From: Prosopis cineraria
Lineage: Eukaryota > Streptophyta > Magnoliopsida > Fabales > Fabaceae
Reading direction: 5' to 3'
Assembly (NCBI RefSeq): GCF_029017545.1
Contig: NW_026555332.1
Coordinates: 33,601,768-33,665,767 of the forward strand
Length of the DNA: 64,000 nucleotides
The notes beneath the pieces are model-generated. The model did not search any database, was not told where the DNA came from, and saw nothing but the letters and a program-made list of their open reading frames with translations. A program made the position numbers and the translations under genes. This document shows, piece after piece, positions 1 through 11,859 of the stretch. Every line of letters starts with the position of its first letter. Positions within the stretch are counted from its first letter, which is position 1.

Positions 1-515
1 AAACATCCATATTATATGTTAAAATCAACTATAAATCCAAAGCAATGTTTTTTGAAAAATATCCAAACACTGATTATACATGCTAAAATTGATTATGAAC
101 TCAAAACCATGGCTTTCTTAAAAATATCCAAACACCCCCATACATGCCAGAATCAATTGTTAATCCAAAATCATGATTATCTCATAAGCTATTGTTAACT
201 GCTTTTCAATTCATATTTTCAATTATACTCTTCTAAAAATTTATCCAAAAATCATATGAATTATTTTACAAATCATATTTTTGAATTTATAATTGATTTT
301 GACATATATAGAGGTGTTTGGGTATTTAAAAAAAAAAAATCATTGTTTTGGGTTAAAAATTGATTTTGACATGTACAATAGGTATTTTAATATTTTTAGA
401 AAAACATGATTTTAAGTACATAATTAATTTTAACTTATAATAGGAGTGTTTAGATATATTTTTTATAAAATCATAGTTTTGATCTCTAAAATTGATTAAG
501 AGATTATCGAAACAG
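1..515. repeat. Foldback MITE-like element, cut by the window start
   Basis: Diverged units of about 60-110 bp containing a 'tatccaaacac' core and a 'aaaattgatt' core occur in one orientation at about 50-150 and in the opposite orientation at about 290-500 (seen as 'gtgtttgggtat' and 'gtgtttagatat'). The block can therefore fold into a long imperfect hairpin. The left end lies outside the window and no target duplication can be judged. The superfamily is not identified. Confidence 0.5.
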
Positions 516-739
516 GCACGTAGGGGGCCAAAATCTAGTTACCTGTATCTTACTTTATCTCTGCCGTCTAAATTAGCATCATTTGGCATTTAGATGTGTA
601 ATGTACAAGAAGGGAAAATGACAATAAGAAACCTCACAAAAAATTTGATAATAATTACAGATCTTGAGTTATTAAAATTCTTATAACTAATAATAGATCA
701 TGCTTTTTTACTTAGAATTAAAAAAATTCAAATAATCAA

Positions 740-1100
740 TTAAGAAATCTGTTAAATACACTTAAAATTATTTGTAATATCAGTTGAGATTTTATAAAAA
801 TCTGTTATGAGTTTTTTTGCTATCAATATATAAATAAGTCATCGGAAAGATTAAGTAAATATACTTAAGATTATTTGTAATACTAGTTGGAAATTTAAGA
901 GAGTTGGTTGTCAATGGCAAACTAATAACTTATGATTTTTTGTTATCAATGTGTGTGTAAATTACTTGAGAAATCTACAAAATATATTTGGGATTATTTG
1001 AAATATAAATTGTGAATTCACTTATAATTTTTTGCTATCACTTGCAAAATCAACAAAAAATAATTGAAAATCTTTGTAGCGATAGTTAAAAATTTATTAA
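740..1100. repeat. Diverged AT-rich tandem repeat
   Basis: Three or more degenerate copies begin near 748, 848 and 968. Each has the order 'agaaatctgttaaatacact', then 'attatttgtaatat', then 'tgctatca'. The spacing is roughly 100-120 bp. No coding potential is seen. The copies are too diverged for an exact unit length by eye. Confidence 0.45.
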
Positions 1101-1210
1101 AGTTCATTGTGAATCTCAAACGAATCAATAAAAAATAATATGTTACAAATAAAGACTATAATATATTATTAAGATTTTAATAATTCAAGATTTGTAATTA
1201 TTTTTAATAT

Positions 1211-1305
1211 TTTTATGCAAGCCATTATAATGAATAGGATTATCTGTTATAGGGGAATATCTGTTAACAAGAAAAAAAAAATTCATTATAATGGCTTGCA
1301 TAAAA
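1211..1305. repeat. Perfect 25-bp inverted repeat with 45-nt spacer
   Basis: Positions 1211-1235 (starting TTTTATGCAAGCC) are the exact reverse complement of 1281-1305 (ending GGCTTGCATAAAA). A short direct repeat, 'tatctgttaacaag', flanks the right arm at about 1258 and 1313. This is a small foldback, possibly a MITE remnant. Confidence 0.7.
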
Positions 1306-1740
1306 ATATAGTATCTGTTAACAAGGGGGAAAAAAAACATTCATTATAATTTTGTAATTTTTATTTTATTTTTTACATGGATGTAACACTAATTAAAGTA
1401 AGAATATGATCGTTATGTGTTCTTGTATCCAATCCTAGACACACATATATCGATAGGTGTTCTTGCATATATTAGAAGTACCACCTCATCAATATTTTAT
1501 TCAATAAAATCAAATAAATTTAATCAAATAAAATCTTTTTAATACTCAGGAAAAATATTTTTGAAAATCAAATATGAATTTTTTAAATATTTTATATTAA
1601 AAAAATGGTTTTGAATCTAATTTAAAAAATCATTAATCAAGATTATTTTTTCAAATCATTTCATTCTGAATAAAGAAAATCATCCATTCAAAATTTTCAA
1701 ACTTAAATTTTATATATCAAGATTCTCTTAGGCATACCTC

Positions 1741-1852
1741 TTCATAAAAAGAAGACAGAAACGCTACACATCGAGAACGAAGAAAAGACGATTCAATAAC
1801 CATCTTGTGCTGCAATCTTTTGGAATTCAGATCCTCTTCAGGGTGAGAGCTT
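1741..1852 (+). other. Possible 5' UTR exon of the SRR1-like locus
   Basis: This stretch is less AT-rich than its surroundings and ends in 'ctcttcag' followed by 'ggtgagagc', a splice-donor-like junction. An acceptor-like 'cttttcag' precedes the SRR1-like start at about 3001-3007. A leader exon plus a 1.15-kb intron would fit, but there is no direct evidence of transcription. Confidence 0.25.
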
Positions 1853-2399
1853 GGAAACTCTAAAATTTAATTTTTTTTTCTAATAGGGAATATTGTTTGT
1901 AAATTTTGTACACAAGTAGTTTTAACTTCCAATTCTAATATTTGAATAAGGTGATTATAAATTTGAGTCTTGAGATTTTCAATTAAAATGTAATATCTTT
2001 TTGCTAATCTTGCCTCTCATTATTGGGCAATTATTACTCATTCCTAACAAGTAATATTAAAAACAGGTTTCAACCTGAGACTTGAAAGCCTGTTATTATG
2101 CATATGTTTGAGTTCCAAAATAGTGCTACCAAGTTATGTGTGTCATACCATTTAAAACTTGTTAAAATTGGGTTAGCCCTAAAAGGTCTATTCCTTCCTC
2201 TTTCTTTTTCATTCTTTTATGTACTTTTTCATCTTTAACCATTAGTTCAAAAATTTATATTAACAAAAAAATATTATATCTTAACTCAAAATTTTAAAAC
2301 TTAAGTTTATAAGTCCTCCTTTTTTATTATATATTATTTATTAAGTTTAACTTTATTTAATATAAGACAAATTTGAGTCCTTCTTATACCAATTTGAGT

Positions 2400-2424
2400 C
2401 GTTCCTATATATATATATATATAT
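2400..2424. repeat. TA microsatellite
   Basis: Short (TA)n run in AT-rich intergenic DNA. Comparable short TA runs occur at about 6829-6851, 9457-9476, 19932-19953, 21097-21112 and 23817-23836. None is linked to a feature of its own. Confidence 0.8.
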
Positions 2425-2705
2425 CAAAGGGGTGAGGATTCTGTATTTTTTAATTGTTCATATTAAATTTTAATAATTTGAATTTTATTATTTTTTATTT
2501 TTATAATTTAAAATTTTAATAATAATTTTATATGAGATCAAATCTAAATCATCCAAATTTTGATCTAATAGTTAAAAACTAGAAAAGAATGTAAGAGGAT
2601 TAAAAAGGAAAAAGAGAGAATCCTCACCTGATGCGCCTACATCCTTAAACAAAAGAGTGTAAAATTTTCCTACCGAAAAAAAGAGTGTAAAATTTTACAC
2701 TCCCT

Positions 2706-2958
2706 CTCCCTCCGTTCAAAAATGTAAAACATTTTTTGAGGAGTTGGATGTTAAAAAATATAAAGTATTTTTAATCTTTCGAAGTGTAATAATTATCTTT
2801 TTCATCATAAGTGTCCCTATTAATGAATGACTTTATATTTATTGTAAGGTGTTTTATAGGGATAAATATGAAAAGATAGGATTAGTTTAAAAGTAGATAA
2901 CTATTTTATTGAGGAGTGAAATTTGGTTAAAATACCTAACATTTTTAAATGGAGGGAG
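2706..2958. mobile_element. Stowaway-like MITE
   Basis: The left end starts CTCCCTCCGTTCAAAAATG and the right end finishes CATTTTTAAATGGAGGGAG. This is the inverted 'CTCCCTCCGT' terminus typical of Stowaway (Tc1/mariner-derived) MITEs. The 253-bp length and AT-rich non-coding interior fit. The right flank carries the expected TA, but the left flank reads CT, so that copy of the target duplication is mutated. It lies about 70 bp upstream of the SRR1-like pseudogene. Confidence 0.75.
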
Positions 2959-3027
2959 TATCTAACTTGCTTCATATCATTAACCATATGGTCTTCTCTC
3001 TTTTCAGGAAACTACTTGATAGCATAA

Positions 3028-3752
3028 ATGGCCGCAGTAATAAAAACTTGTAGATTTGATGATCCTGCTTTGAAGGTAGGTGCAAAAATAACACCAAAAG
3101 CATGGGCTCCATTTGGTTTACCTATTGATCCATGTAGAGTAAAAACTTTGACAAAGGAAATAAAAATACTCATAAATAAAATTGAAACCTCCCAATTCTA
3201 TCAGAATTTCCGGGATCAATTAGAATCCCTACCAATTTCTCAAGTTTTGGGATCAGAATCAAACATGCAAATGGTATTTTACGTATTGGTAGCTTTGAAT
3301 CAAAACAAGATTCTTAGTTACAGCTTAGTCTTGCAATATTGATGCAAAAAGATTTCAAATGGATAGGAGATATTGAGGTATTCGATCCCATTCTTTCGTC
3401 AACTGAATGTCGAATTCTGGAAGGTCTTGGCTGTTCTGTCTTGTTTTTTGATGAAGAAGGAAGGAGGCAAGCTTTAAAGCCAACCATATTCTTCATGCCA
3501 CATTGTCATATACTGTTATACAACAATCTCTCGAAAACAAATTGGAAAGCTGAGCTATTAAGTAACATTGTGTTACTGGGGAACAGTCTTGACACATACA
3601 AGAAGATTTTGGATGTGAATCCTAAGTTGAAGCATCTCTCGGCTGCTCAAAAAATGGCAAATGAGTTCCTAATTAATGATTATTGTCTGCCTGCGTTTCA
3701 AAATTTGAGCTTGCTATTTTTTAGCCTAACTGACAAGAGATCTACAATTTAG
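3028..3752 (+). pseudogene. SRR1-like pseudogene (frameshift plus stop)
   Basis: The two halves encode one SRR1-domain protein (SENSITIVITY TO RED LIGHT REDUCED 1 family, linked to phytochrome signalling and the circadian clock in plants). The first half starts at the ATG at 3028. The second half holds the conserved core: WIGDIEVFDP, then a GCSVLFFDEEGRR stretch, then FFMPHC, then a NIVLLGNS segment. The halves are in different frames. The family motif YGIGS is encoded across the break as TACGTATTGGTAGC, which is one G short, and a TAG at 3315-3317 follows in the corrected frame. A 41-nt GT-AG segment (3283-3323) could restore the frame if spliced, but it is far below normal plant intron size and would delete the conserved motif. 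A decayed copy is the best reading. The low-GC flanks offer no operon-like context. Confidence 0.8.
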
Positions 3753-4355
3753 GAATGATATACTATAATTTAATGTTTATGTAATGTTGATATATGTTGT
3801 CAATCCAACTAACTAGTGGATATGATGTTCTATGAACTTGCTAAACTGTTTTCCCACGTATTTTAGATTTTATATAGGCTTTGGAATTATGTAAATACTT
3901 GGTGTATCTTTTAAGATTATGAGCTTGTTTGTTTATGATATCTACTTTGACTTTTTTTATAAAAATGATTTATCATTTATTATTTTAAAATTTTATGATA
4001 TTTTTGTGTATTTAATTTTTTAAAAACATTCTCTTTCATCTGCCACATAGCATTGTTTTCAAAAAATTATTTAAAGTAATTTTTTAAAATAATTAAAAAT
4101 ATAATTTTTTTGAATTTTTATTATTTTTAAAAATCTAAATAAACATCATAAAAACTCATCTTTTGATTGGTTATGTGATAATTTTTTTACAGCACGAAAG
4201 TATAACGACACTAGAAGAAGGGGTCTTACAGATTTTTCAAGCTTTTAGTCTTGTATGCCTTTTTTAAAAAAAAAAAAGAAATAGAATCTGCACATCTTTT
4301 TTTGTCAGCAAGTTTTTAAAGAGTAAAAGGGGTCTTATTCATGTTTTACGAGAAG
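3753..4355. other. AT-rich intergenic DNA
   Basis: Downstream of the SRR1-like pseudogene. Homopolymer A/T runs are present and no gene, RNA gene or clear repeat boundary is seen. Confidence 0.6.
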
Positions 4356-4359
4356 AAGA

Positions 4360-5030
4360 ACGTAGGGCACGTTTGCTTTTTGTTTTTAAAAACTTTTTTA
4401 AAAAACCAAAAAAAATAAAAACCTTTGTTGGATGAGTATTTAAATTTTAATTTTTTTCCAAACTATTTTTATTTTTTATTTTTAAAAATAAAAAATAGAA
4501 ACATCTTAAATTTATTTTATTTTTTATTTTTAAAATACAATACATTTAATTATTAAAAATTACAATTACCTTGACCAATAATTATCATAAGTCACCATCA
4601 TCAACCACAGATAATTATCACTATATCAACTAATTTTTAATTCTAATTTTTTTTAAATTAATACTACCAAATGAATTTTCTTTTTTATTTTTTGAAAAAT
4701 AATTTTAAAATCTATATTGCAAAAAAAATTTTAAAAATAAAAGATGAGAGCAAAAACCAAACATTAAAAAATAATAGTTTCTGTTCTCATTGTTTGTTTT
4801 TAAAAAGTATTTTATAATATAGTTTTCAGTATTGTTTTTAAATAAGTTGATAGAGATTGTTACGAGCAATTAATGATAGTGGATTATGATAAAATTGATT
4901 AAAAAAGCACCTTTTAAGCTGTTTCCATTTTTAAAAAAATGAAAATAGTTTTGAAAACAGTCATCCAAAACATTTTTTTTAATTTTGTTGTTTTTAAAAA
5001 CAAAAACCAAACAAGCTATAACTATTTTTA
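4360..5030. repeat. Pair of abutting foldback MITE-like segments
   Basis: The left end reads 'cgtttgctttttgttttt'. Its inverted counterpart appears at about 4748-4766 ('gcaaaaaccaaac') and again at about 4998-5016 ('aaaacaaaaaccaaacaagc'). An inner forward copy starts near 4785 ('ctcattgtttgttttt'). The arrangement suggests two short elements with related ends placed side by side. No target duplication was confirmed. Confidence 0.45.
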
Positions 5031-7375
5031 AGAAAATTATTTTTGGATAAAAATAGAAAAATAACACATTTAAAAAATATTTTTGAAAAATGAAACAAAT
5101 ATAAAAACAAAAATCAATTTTGCTTAAGAATTGTGTTTTTAAAAAATAATAAGATTAAAAAATTACTTCTTTTTAAGAAATATGTTTCAAGAAAGAATTA
5201 GAAGAAATTTATCCTATTTCAAAATTATATTTAGATGAGAGGAGAAAATATTAAATTTTGAACAAATTCCTCTCCCAAATTATCCTAGCAATCCAAAAAT
5301 TTTGGAAATCAACTACTTGACAATCAGTTAAACTGTTTAAAATTTCGTAAATCTGATTGTTTCCCTTTTCATTTTTTTTTTAAAGAGAGGATCGTGAAAA
5401 ATGAGTGAGATTTATATTATTGTTAAAAGATACTCAAAATGATTTTTTAAAATAATCATTATATATTTTTTATGTTCAGATTATTTTTAAAATATTAAAC
5501 AAACATCTTAAAATCTCACAAAATATATTTTGTCAAAGAATTAAGTTTTTTTTTGTGAAAAAAGCTGAAACAAATGGGTCTCTAAATTTATAAATATGAC
5601 TATGTTTCTCCATCTTGATTTAATATATTTAATTTAAAATTTTGATTTAATTTAATATATTAAGTATAATAGTATATCAGGCAAAAGCATACAAGTGTTA
5701 CTCTTTTAAAATACTTTCAACACAAAATTTAAAGAAGAGAATATTGGCCCAATGGCTATAAATATAGAGTTCCTAAAAATTATGAATGAGGTTTTCAAAT
5801 ATTTAAAATATGGCCCATTTATAAAATTAGTTAGAGGTGATTTTTTTTTTATCCACAAAACAAATATACAAAATAGGTAACAATAACTTTTGCATGAACT
5901 GGATCGGAAAGATATCTCATGTAATTGAATGATTTTAACATTTAGTTAACTAAATTGATTTCTTTTCACACACAACCATGTTATTTTTCCCCCTTTCACA
6001 ATTATTCATTTTCTTTCCTGCCCCACAAGGATCATTGTCAAATACTTATCAATAGCGTTATCCAATACTTGCAGGACTAATCATTAGATTTTGGCTTCTG
6101 GAAGTTGAATAGCAGGCCAGGATTTATTATCTATCGTTTACCATCTTCGTATTTCTCGATAATATCTTTATTGAATAATTGTTCATTTGTTCATAATTTA
6201 TGATTTGTTGTCATTGATTATGAAACTTTGTTTGAATTATTATCAAAAAATATAGGTTATTATCTTATTGCTCATGATTTTTTATTTTATTAATTTAGGT
6301 ATTTGATTATCTATGACAAGTTAAAAGTAAAAAAATTTTTTGCTGACTGTGTTTAATCTATTTTGGGCAAATGATTATATTTTTTCTGTTACTAATCTGT
6401 AATACTATATTATTGATATACGGTTGTATATCAATGATAAAAAAATTTATGTTTGATTGTCTTATTATGTTGATCTGCAATGGCATGTGAGTGATGTACT
6501 ATTGTACATCATTGAGATATATTTGTAGCTCCATTCACCCGCCGACATGCTCCATTCCATCAAGTACTATTGATTTCTCTTGCTGCACATTTGTCTCTCG
6601 CCATTGCTCACACTGCTCTCCTCTCTTCCATCTTTGAGTCTTCAAGTATTTGCAAAAGCCAAAGCATTATAATTTTAAGAGTGTAGTTTTATTTTAAGAG
6701 GGTAGTCTTGTCATATGAATCTCAATTAAATATTAAACTAGCCATTATTCAAATTTAAGAAAGGTTGAGCTATTATTTTTATTTGATATTGTGATATGGG
6801 CTAAATTTGCTAAACTCCCTTTAAAGAAAATATATATATATATATATATATAGAATCGCAAGCTTATGTTTGGTGACACCACGTGTCCTTCATTTTCTTT
6901 TGCTTTTTCTTAAAAAAAAAAAACTAAACTAAACTAAACTACCTCTTTCCCATGTACCCCCTATCAGTTATGAATTCACGGTTTATTGTTTATTACCCCT
7001 CTCTCACATATCTCTTTACTATCCGAACTTGATTTCAAGATTATAATAATTGAAAGAATAATAATTGTTATAAAAAAATTAATATTTAGAACCACTTTTA
7101 TAATTAAAAAAATCACTCACGTATCTCTTCACTATCCCAACTTAATTTTAAAATTATAATGATTAAAACACTAATATTCTAACACAAAAATAATATTAAA
7201 AAAATTATTTTTTGCTTTAAAAATAATAAGAAAACTTTTAATTTAATTAATATTAAGCAAATTATCTGTCCCTTCACTGCTTGTCTTGCAAAAATGGAAA
7301 TAAAATTTTTTCCTAAACATTAAGAGTTTAGTTTAATTACAATAATGATAGATAGTATGTTAATCATAACTTACA
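5031..7375. other. AT-rich intergenic DNA without genes
   Basis: No coding region, RNA gene or mobile-element boundary could be supported. It contains a (TA)n run at about 6829-6851 and a short AAACT microsatellite at about 6924-6947. Confidence 0.55.
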
Positions 7376-7448
7376 AGCATTGAACATTCTAAATACAAAG
7401 GAATCAAACAAATAAGCATTGGACATTCTAAATACAAAGGAATCAAGC
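7376..7448. repeat. 38-bp direct tandem duplication
   Basis: The segment beginning 'aagcattgaacattctaaat' at 7376 is repeated at 7414 ('aagcattggacattctaaat') with a single difference over most of its length. It is a recent-looking local duplication in non-coding DNA. Confidence 0.75.
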
Positions 7449-7499
7449 TACTTAACTTCTACATACTTAAAAACACTAACATTAGATTGAGAAAAGGAG

Positions 7500-7915
7500 T
7501 ATCAGTTGCAACATGCATATGTAACATAGTAGTTAGGCATCCAACCTAGCCTCCTCTTAATTCTACTAAATCGCCTACATATCATCACACATCTTGCAGC
7601 ATGACTAACTTTGTTTGGATCGTCATCTACAAGTGTCACATCATTATGTGTTGCAGCAGAAGCTGTGATAAATGACAAATCTCTATGACTCTAAGTTTGG
7701 ATTATGCCTTTCTTCTCCATTTCAAGAGGATCGTCATTTTCATTTTGCAATGACTCATCAACAGTCATAAGAGATTCCAGAGGAGGGCACCACCACAAAA
7801 CTGCAGCTTGTGAGTATGCTACAGCAGCCATGTTAACTTTGTGGAAGAACTCTGTCATTTGATAGTCTGAGACGTTCATTGTGAAGCATGGAGATGCAAT
7901 CTCTCACACTAGACC
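7500..7915 (-). pseudogene. Unrecognised decayed coding-like fragment
   Basis: Reading right to left, 7879-7691 is open for 62 codons, with a segment of residues NMAAVAYSQAAVLWWCPP. After the stop, further coding-like sequence continues (VDDDPNKVSHAARCVMICRR, then a basic stretch and GWMPNYYV) to about 7520, with at least one intervening stop. Composition is less AT-rich than the surroundings, which suggests a once-coding exon. I do not recognise the family and assign no function. It could be a gene remnant or chance. Confidence 0.25.
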
Positions 7916-10009
7916 CAGAAATGGAAATTTGATTTCATGTGCTTTGTAACTGCTCAATATGATTGTTTATTTGTGTAATTAGAATTTTAAAACTAAAAGT
8001 AAAAAAAAGATTATGGGAAGTTATATATGATGATAGGAGAGTGGGAGAAAAATGAGGAAAAATAAGAATTAAAATAACTCATTTTAACTTTAAATATATT
8101 TTAGATGACTCATTTTTTAATATTTAAGAATATTTGATAGAAAATCTAATGTGCATGCTGAAATTATATATCTTTGGTAGTGAAAAAGTTGAGAAGTTAT
8201 GATAATGGATAAAATCATGGGAGAGAAAATTTAGGAATAAAAGGAAATGGTTTCTAAAATTTAAAGATAATATTGTTATAATCTATAAAAAAATTTGGTA
8301 GTATGTAAAAAATTATTTTTAAAAATTAATGTTGACATGGATAACTTATAATGGCAAAATTTTAAAAAATTCATACATGTCAAGTCTAGAAGATGGCCTC
8401 CAATTCTACTTTTGCATATTGATATATAGATTTACCTAATTTAAAATATTATTATATTATTCATCATAATAAATAATATATTATTTATCATTCTTATTTC
8501 TATCTTGCCATGAACTATTGGTTTTTAAAAATTAAATGTTTAATAATAGAAATAAGATTATGGGGAGTTAAAATACAAAGAGAGTGGGAGAGATAATGAG
8601 AGAAGAATGAGGAAATTTTGATGCTTAATTTCTTAATTACACTATACCTCATCATGTATGTTAATGGTGTTTGTTCTCATGAATTAATAACACATTACTT
8701 TGAATATGAAGCAACAACACCATTTCCTACTTACTAATCTCTTATCTTCTACATGTGTATGTTACTTGCTCCAAGATGTCCTCCACTTGCTCTTTAAAAT
8801 CAGTAGCACCTGGGAGTTTTTGCAGATTGAATTGAAGATGCAAATTTTTAAAGCTTATTATCAAGTGACAAGCATGGACTAAACATCTCATTTGAGAAAA
8901 ATGAGCATGCACTTGCCACCACTAATATTTCTAGCAATGCTAAAAGAAAATTTATATGGAGCTAGTGGGTTAGCAATGTGTTTCTATGTTTTCATGTTCT
9001 AGTGTTTCTACTAATATTTTTTTGTTTCTAGGAATTTAGAGTTAAAGTTTAAGATTCTTTTGCTTTTTACCAACAAAGTTTAGGATTCAAACATTTTCTT
9101 TGTCCATGGTTCGTTACTAGCATGTGTAAACAATATTTCTTATTATAACATATTTATAATGATGTTCTTCCCTACTTTGTGCCAACCATTTTCATGTCAT
9201 ACAATGGTTATGGGAAAATTGATTTGCCCATATTTTTTTAAATTGTAAGCTATTTCATGGGTTAAAATATGGGACAGCACATTTCGCTTTTAAGCATAAA
9301 TAAAGTTAGGACTCCTTCTCTTGAAAAAGTTATTTATATTATTTGATAAGTTTTAAATGCTAGAGTTTCCTCACTCTTATGTAGATTATACTAAAAATAA
9401 TTAGTGAGAGTAAAATAACATCAAAGAACATACAACAATAGAAGCATGTTTGTAATATATATATATATATATATATAAAGTTGTTTAGATATTAACAAAA
9501 AAAGTTACCTTTACTTAATAACATTTTAGATTTTTAATTTTTTAATTATTATTTTTTTCACATCCCATGCAATACACGGGCCACATACTAATTGGTTTAA
9601 AAAACAAAAGTACCATTTCTTCTAACTAATCATAGAATTTTTTTTGGAGGAACTAATCATAGATTTTGTTATTAAGAGGGGCAAATGAAAAAGAAAAAGA
9701 AAGAAGACAAAGGAATTGCCAAGCCAGTTAAAAGCTGGTCACCATCCATTAAATTATAAGTGTGATAGAATTAAAATTTCTCAAAACGTTTATGTGACTA
9801 TATGGAATACTGCCCCAGTCCATATCATTTGACAAAAATAGAGAAAAAAATGCTTGTGCCAATCATTTTCAATCTCAAGTCAGATACTCTTTCAATTGCC
9901 TTCACAAGAAAACTTGAGATTTATGTTGCATGTTCACTTCATTAAGAAATACCTCTAATAATAAATAAATAAATAATTCCAATTAGTTCAAGTTGGGGGA
10001 AAAGTAAAT
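7916..10009. other. AT-rich intergenic DNA without genes
   Basis: Nothing beyond short A/T runs and a (TA)n microsatellite near 9457-9476 is seen. A 60-codon open stretch at 8700-8882 has no recognisable motif and is judged to be chance. Confidence 0.55.
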
Positions 10010-10425
10010 GAGTAAATTGGCTCATAAGTTATAAGTGTAAGAAACATTTAAGACACTAAACTCATATTTTGTACAATATTTTCTTTCAATTTTTTAAAAA
10101 TAATACCAGTATGACCATTGCTGTTAATAAAAATTATTTTTTAATCGTTAATTGATGAGAAAATGACATTAAAATTACAAAAAAAAACCCAAAATCATAA
10201 TAAAGGACCAAAGCAGTTACAAAAAATAATCAAGATTTTTTTGATAATTTTTGAGTTTTTTTTTTGTCATTTTCTAATTAGCTAACGATTAATATTAATT
10301 TTTATTAATGACAAGTTTCAGATTGCACCATTTTTAAAAGTTAAAAAAAATATTATATAAAAAATAAGTTTAAAATTATAGACCATTCTAAACTTATAGT
10401 TTTGGAGTCAATTTGTTTATTAAAA
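10010..10425. repeat. Foldback MITE-like element with arms near 190 bp
   Basis: The left half from 'aaattggctcataagttata' to 'gatgagaaaatgac' (about 10015-10168) pairs with the right half from 'gtcattttctaattagctaa' to 'tatagttttggagtcaattt' (about 10276-10417). The match runs nearly the whole length, with mismatches and small indels. The interior between the arms is about 100 bp. No coding sequence is present. The superfamily was not determined and no target duplication was confirmed. Confidence 0.65.
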
Positions 10426-10430
10426 AAAAA

Positions 10431-11095
10431 AAACCTATCCATTCAAGATTTCACCGAGTATAATGGAAGTTTCTAGTTTTACAGATGAAACACTAATAGC
10501 AAGATAAATGGTCAATTTCTTGTTAAAGATCAATTGTACTAGGAAAGCTTCCATTTCCCAATACCATAAAACAACCCACAACCTATTTTTTATGCAAACA
10601 TATCACCTATTTTTATACTTTATGTATAGTTAAATGATTTTTAGAAATCTAAATTTTAAAATTGGGTTTTCCAGTCATTAAATAAATATTAATATTGTAA
10701 TTACAGTTTTGGGTTTTAAGTTTTAATTTTAAATAAAAAATACTACATATTTTATAATTAATCTTAAATATTATGATTTATCAAATGATAAATTTAATAA
10801 GTAAAAATAAATCATTTGTTGCTATTAATTTACTATTTATTATTAATATGATATAACCATAAAGCTAAATTATATATCATGATTTTTATTTGGAATGTCG
10901 TCATTTTTAGCATTTTATTGAAGTTGTATTCTTAAATATATTAACACTACATTTTAAAAAAAACTGAATATTCTCATACAGTATAAAATAATTTTCAGAT
11001 AACTATTCGAAATTTTAAAAAAATTATGCAGTGAATGAGGGTTTTTTTTTTTTTTTTTTGGGCCCGTCTAGTGAATGCGTATTTAATGGAGATAT
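10431..11095. other. Intergenic DNA upstream of the TBL18-like gene
   Basis: AT-rich, with a long T run at about 11042-11059. The promoter of the TBL18-like gene probably lies in or just after this interval, but no TATA box could be fixed because the transcription start is not visible. Confidence 0.4.
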
Positions 11096-11099
11096 AGAT

Positions 11100-11859
11100 A
11101 GATTTCTGTACCTCCCTATTAATGAACAAAAAATAGGAAAGCGAGACACGGAGCTTCAGGTGCTCAAGAGTCCAGAAAACAAGTTTCAACGAAGCTCCAT
11201 GTGCTGAATGAATCTGCAGCTGAGTTCGGTGACGCGTTTTCTCTCTCTCTAATGATAAGTTTGTGAATCTCATTCCTGGCACAATCAGACTAGCATTATC
11301 AGAGTCAAAAGTTCCCCAGAGATTTAGTCTGAGTTTCTTCGTTTGTTTGGAACTTTGATTTCTTGGCGGAATTCGTGGGCCGATTTTTGTTTCTCGAATT
11401 CTCTCCATCGGCAATTTAGTGGTTTCACTCGCACGGAGAATCCACAGGTAAGAGATTGATCTCGCTGTAAGTCGCTAAAACTCACCACAGGTTTTGCTTT
11501 TCATTCCTTGGATGATCCCAACGGGTTTTTTGTGATATTTTCCTTCTCGAGACATATCGATTTGGCGGAAAACTAAGGGTTTTTCTGAATGTATGCAATT
11601 TTGGGAGTTTTATTTTTTATTTTTATGCTTTGTTAAACTTTTCAAAACATAAGGCAGCGAAAGCCATTTTTGAGTGTGAACTTCTGCGCATTCTTTTATC
11701 ATTTAAGGCATTGCTCTCGTAATTCCTGATCATCTTTTTATCCTACGTGATTTTTATTTCTTGAAATTCTGTAGGATTGATGGTCATAAGGTTTCTATAT
11801 TTCTGAAGGATCTCATGCTTCACATTTCAACATAGAACACGCTGGATTTCAAGAAAACC
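11100..11859 (+). other. Probable 5' leader of the TBL18-like gene with a leader intron
   Basis: A GC-richer stretch at about 11100-11447 ends at 'ccacag' followed by 'gtaagagatt', a strong splice donor at 11448. A T-rich tract ends in 'attctgtag' with the acceptor AG at 11773-11774, 85 bp before the ATG at 11860. A 5' UTR exon, a 327-bp leader intron and a short second leader exon are the simplest reading. The transcription start itself is not visible. Confidence 0.45.

Noticed and set aside
3283..3323. 41-nt intron restoring the SRR1-like frame
   Set aside because: Too short for a normal plant intron, and it would remove a conserved motif. A one-base deletion plus a stop explains the sequence better.
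10995..11414. 139-codon open frame on the minus strand over the TBL leader
   Set aside because: No known motif; it overlaps the probable 5' UTR of the TBL18-like gene on the opposite strand and includes a poly-K stretch from the T run.
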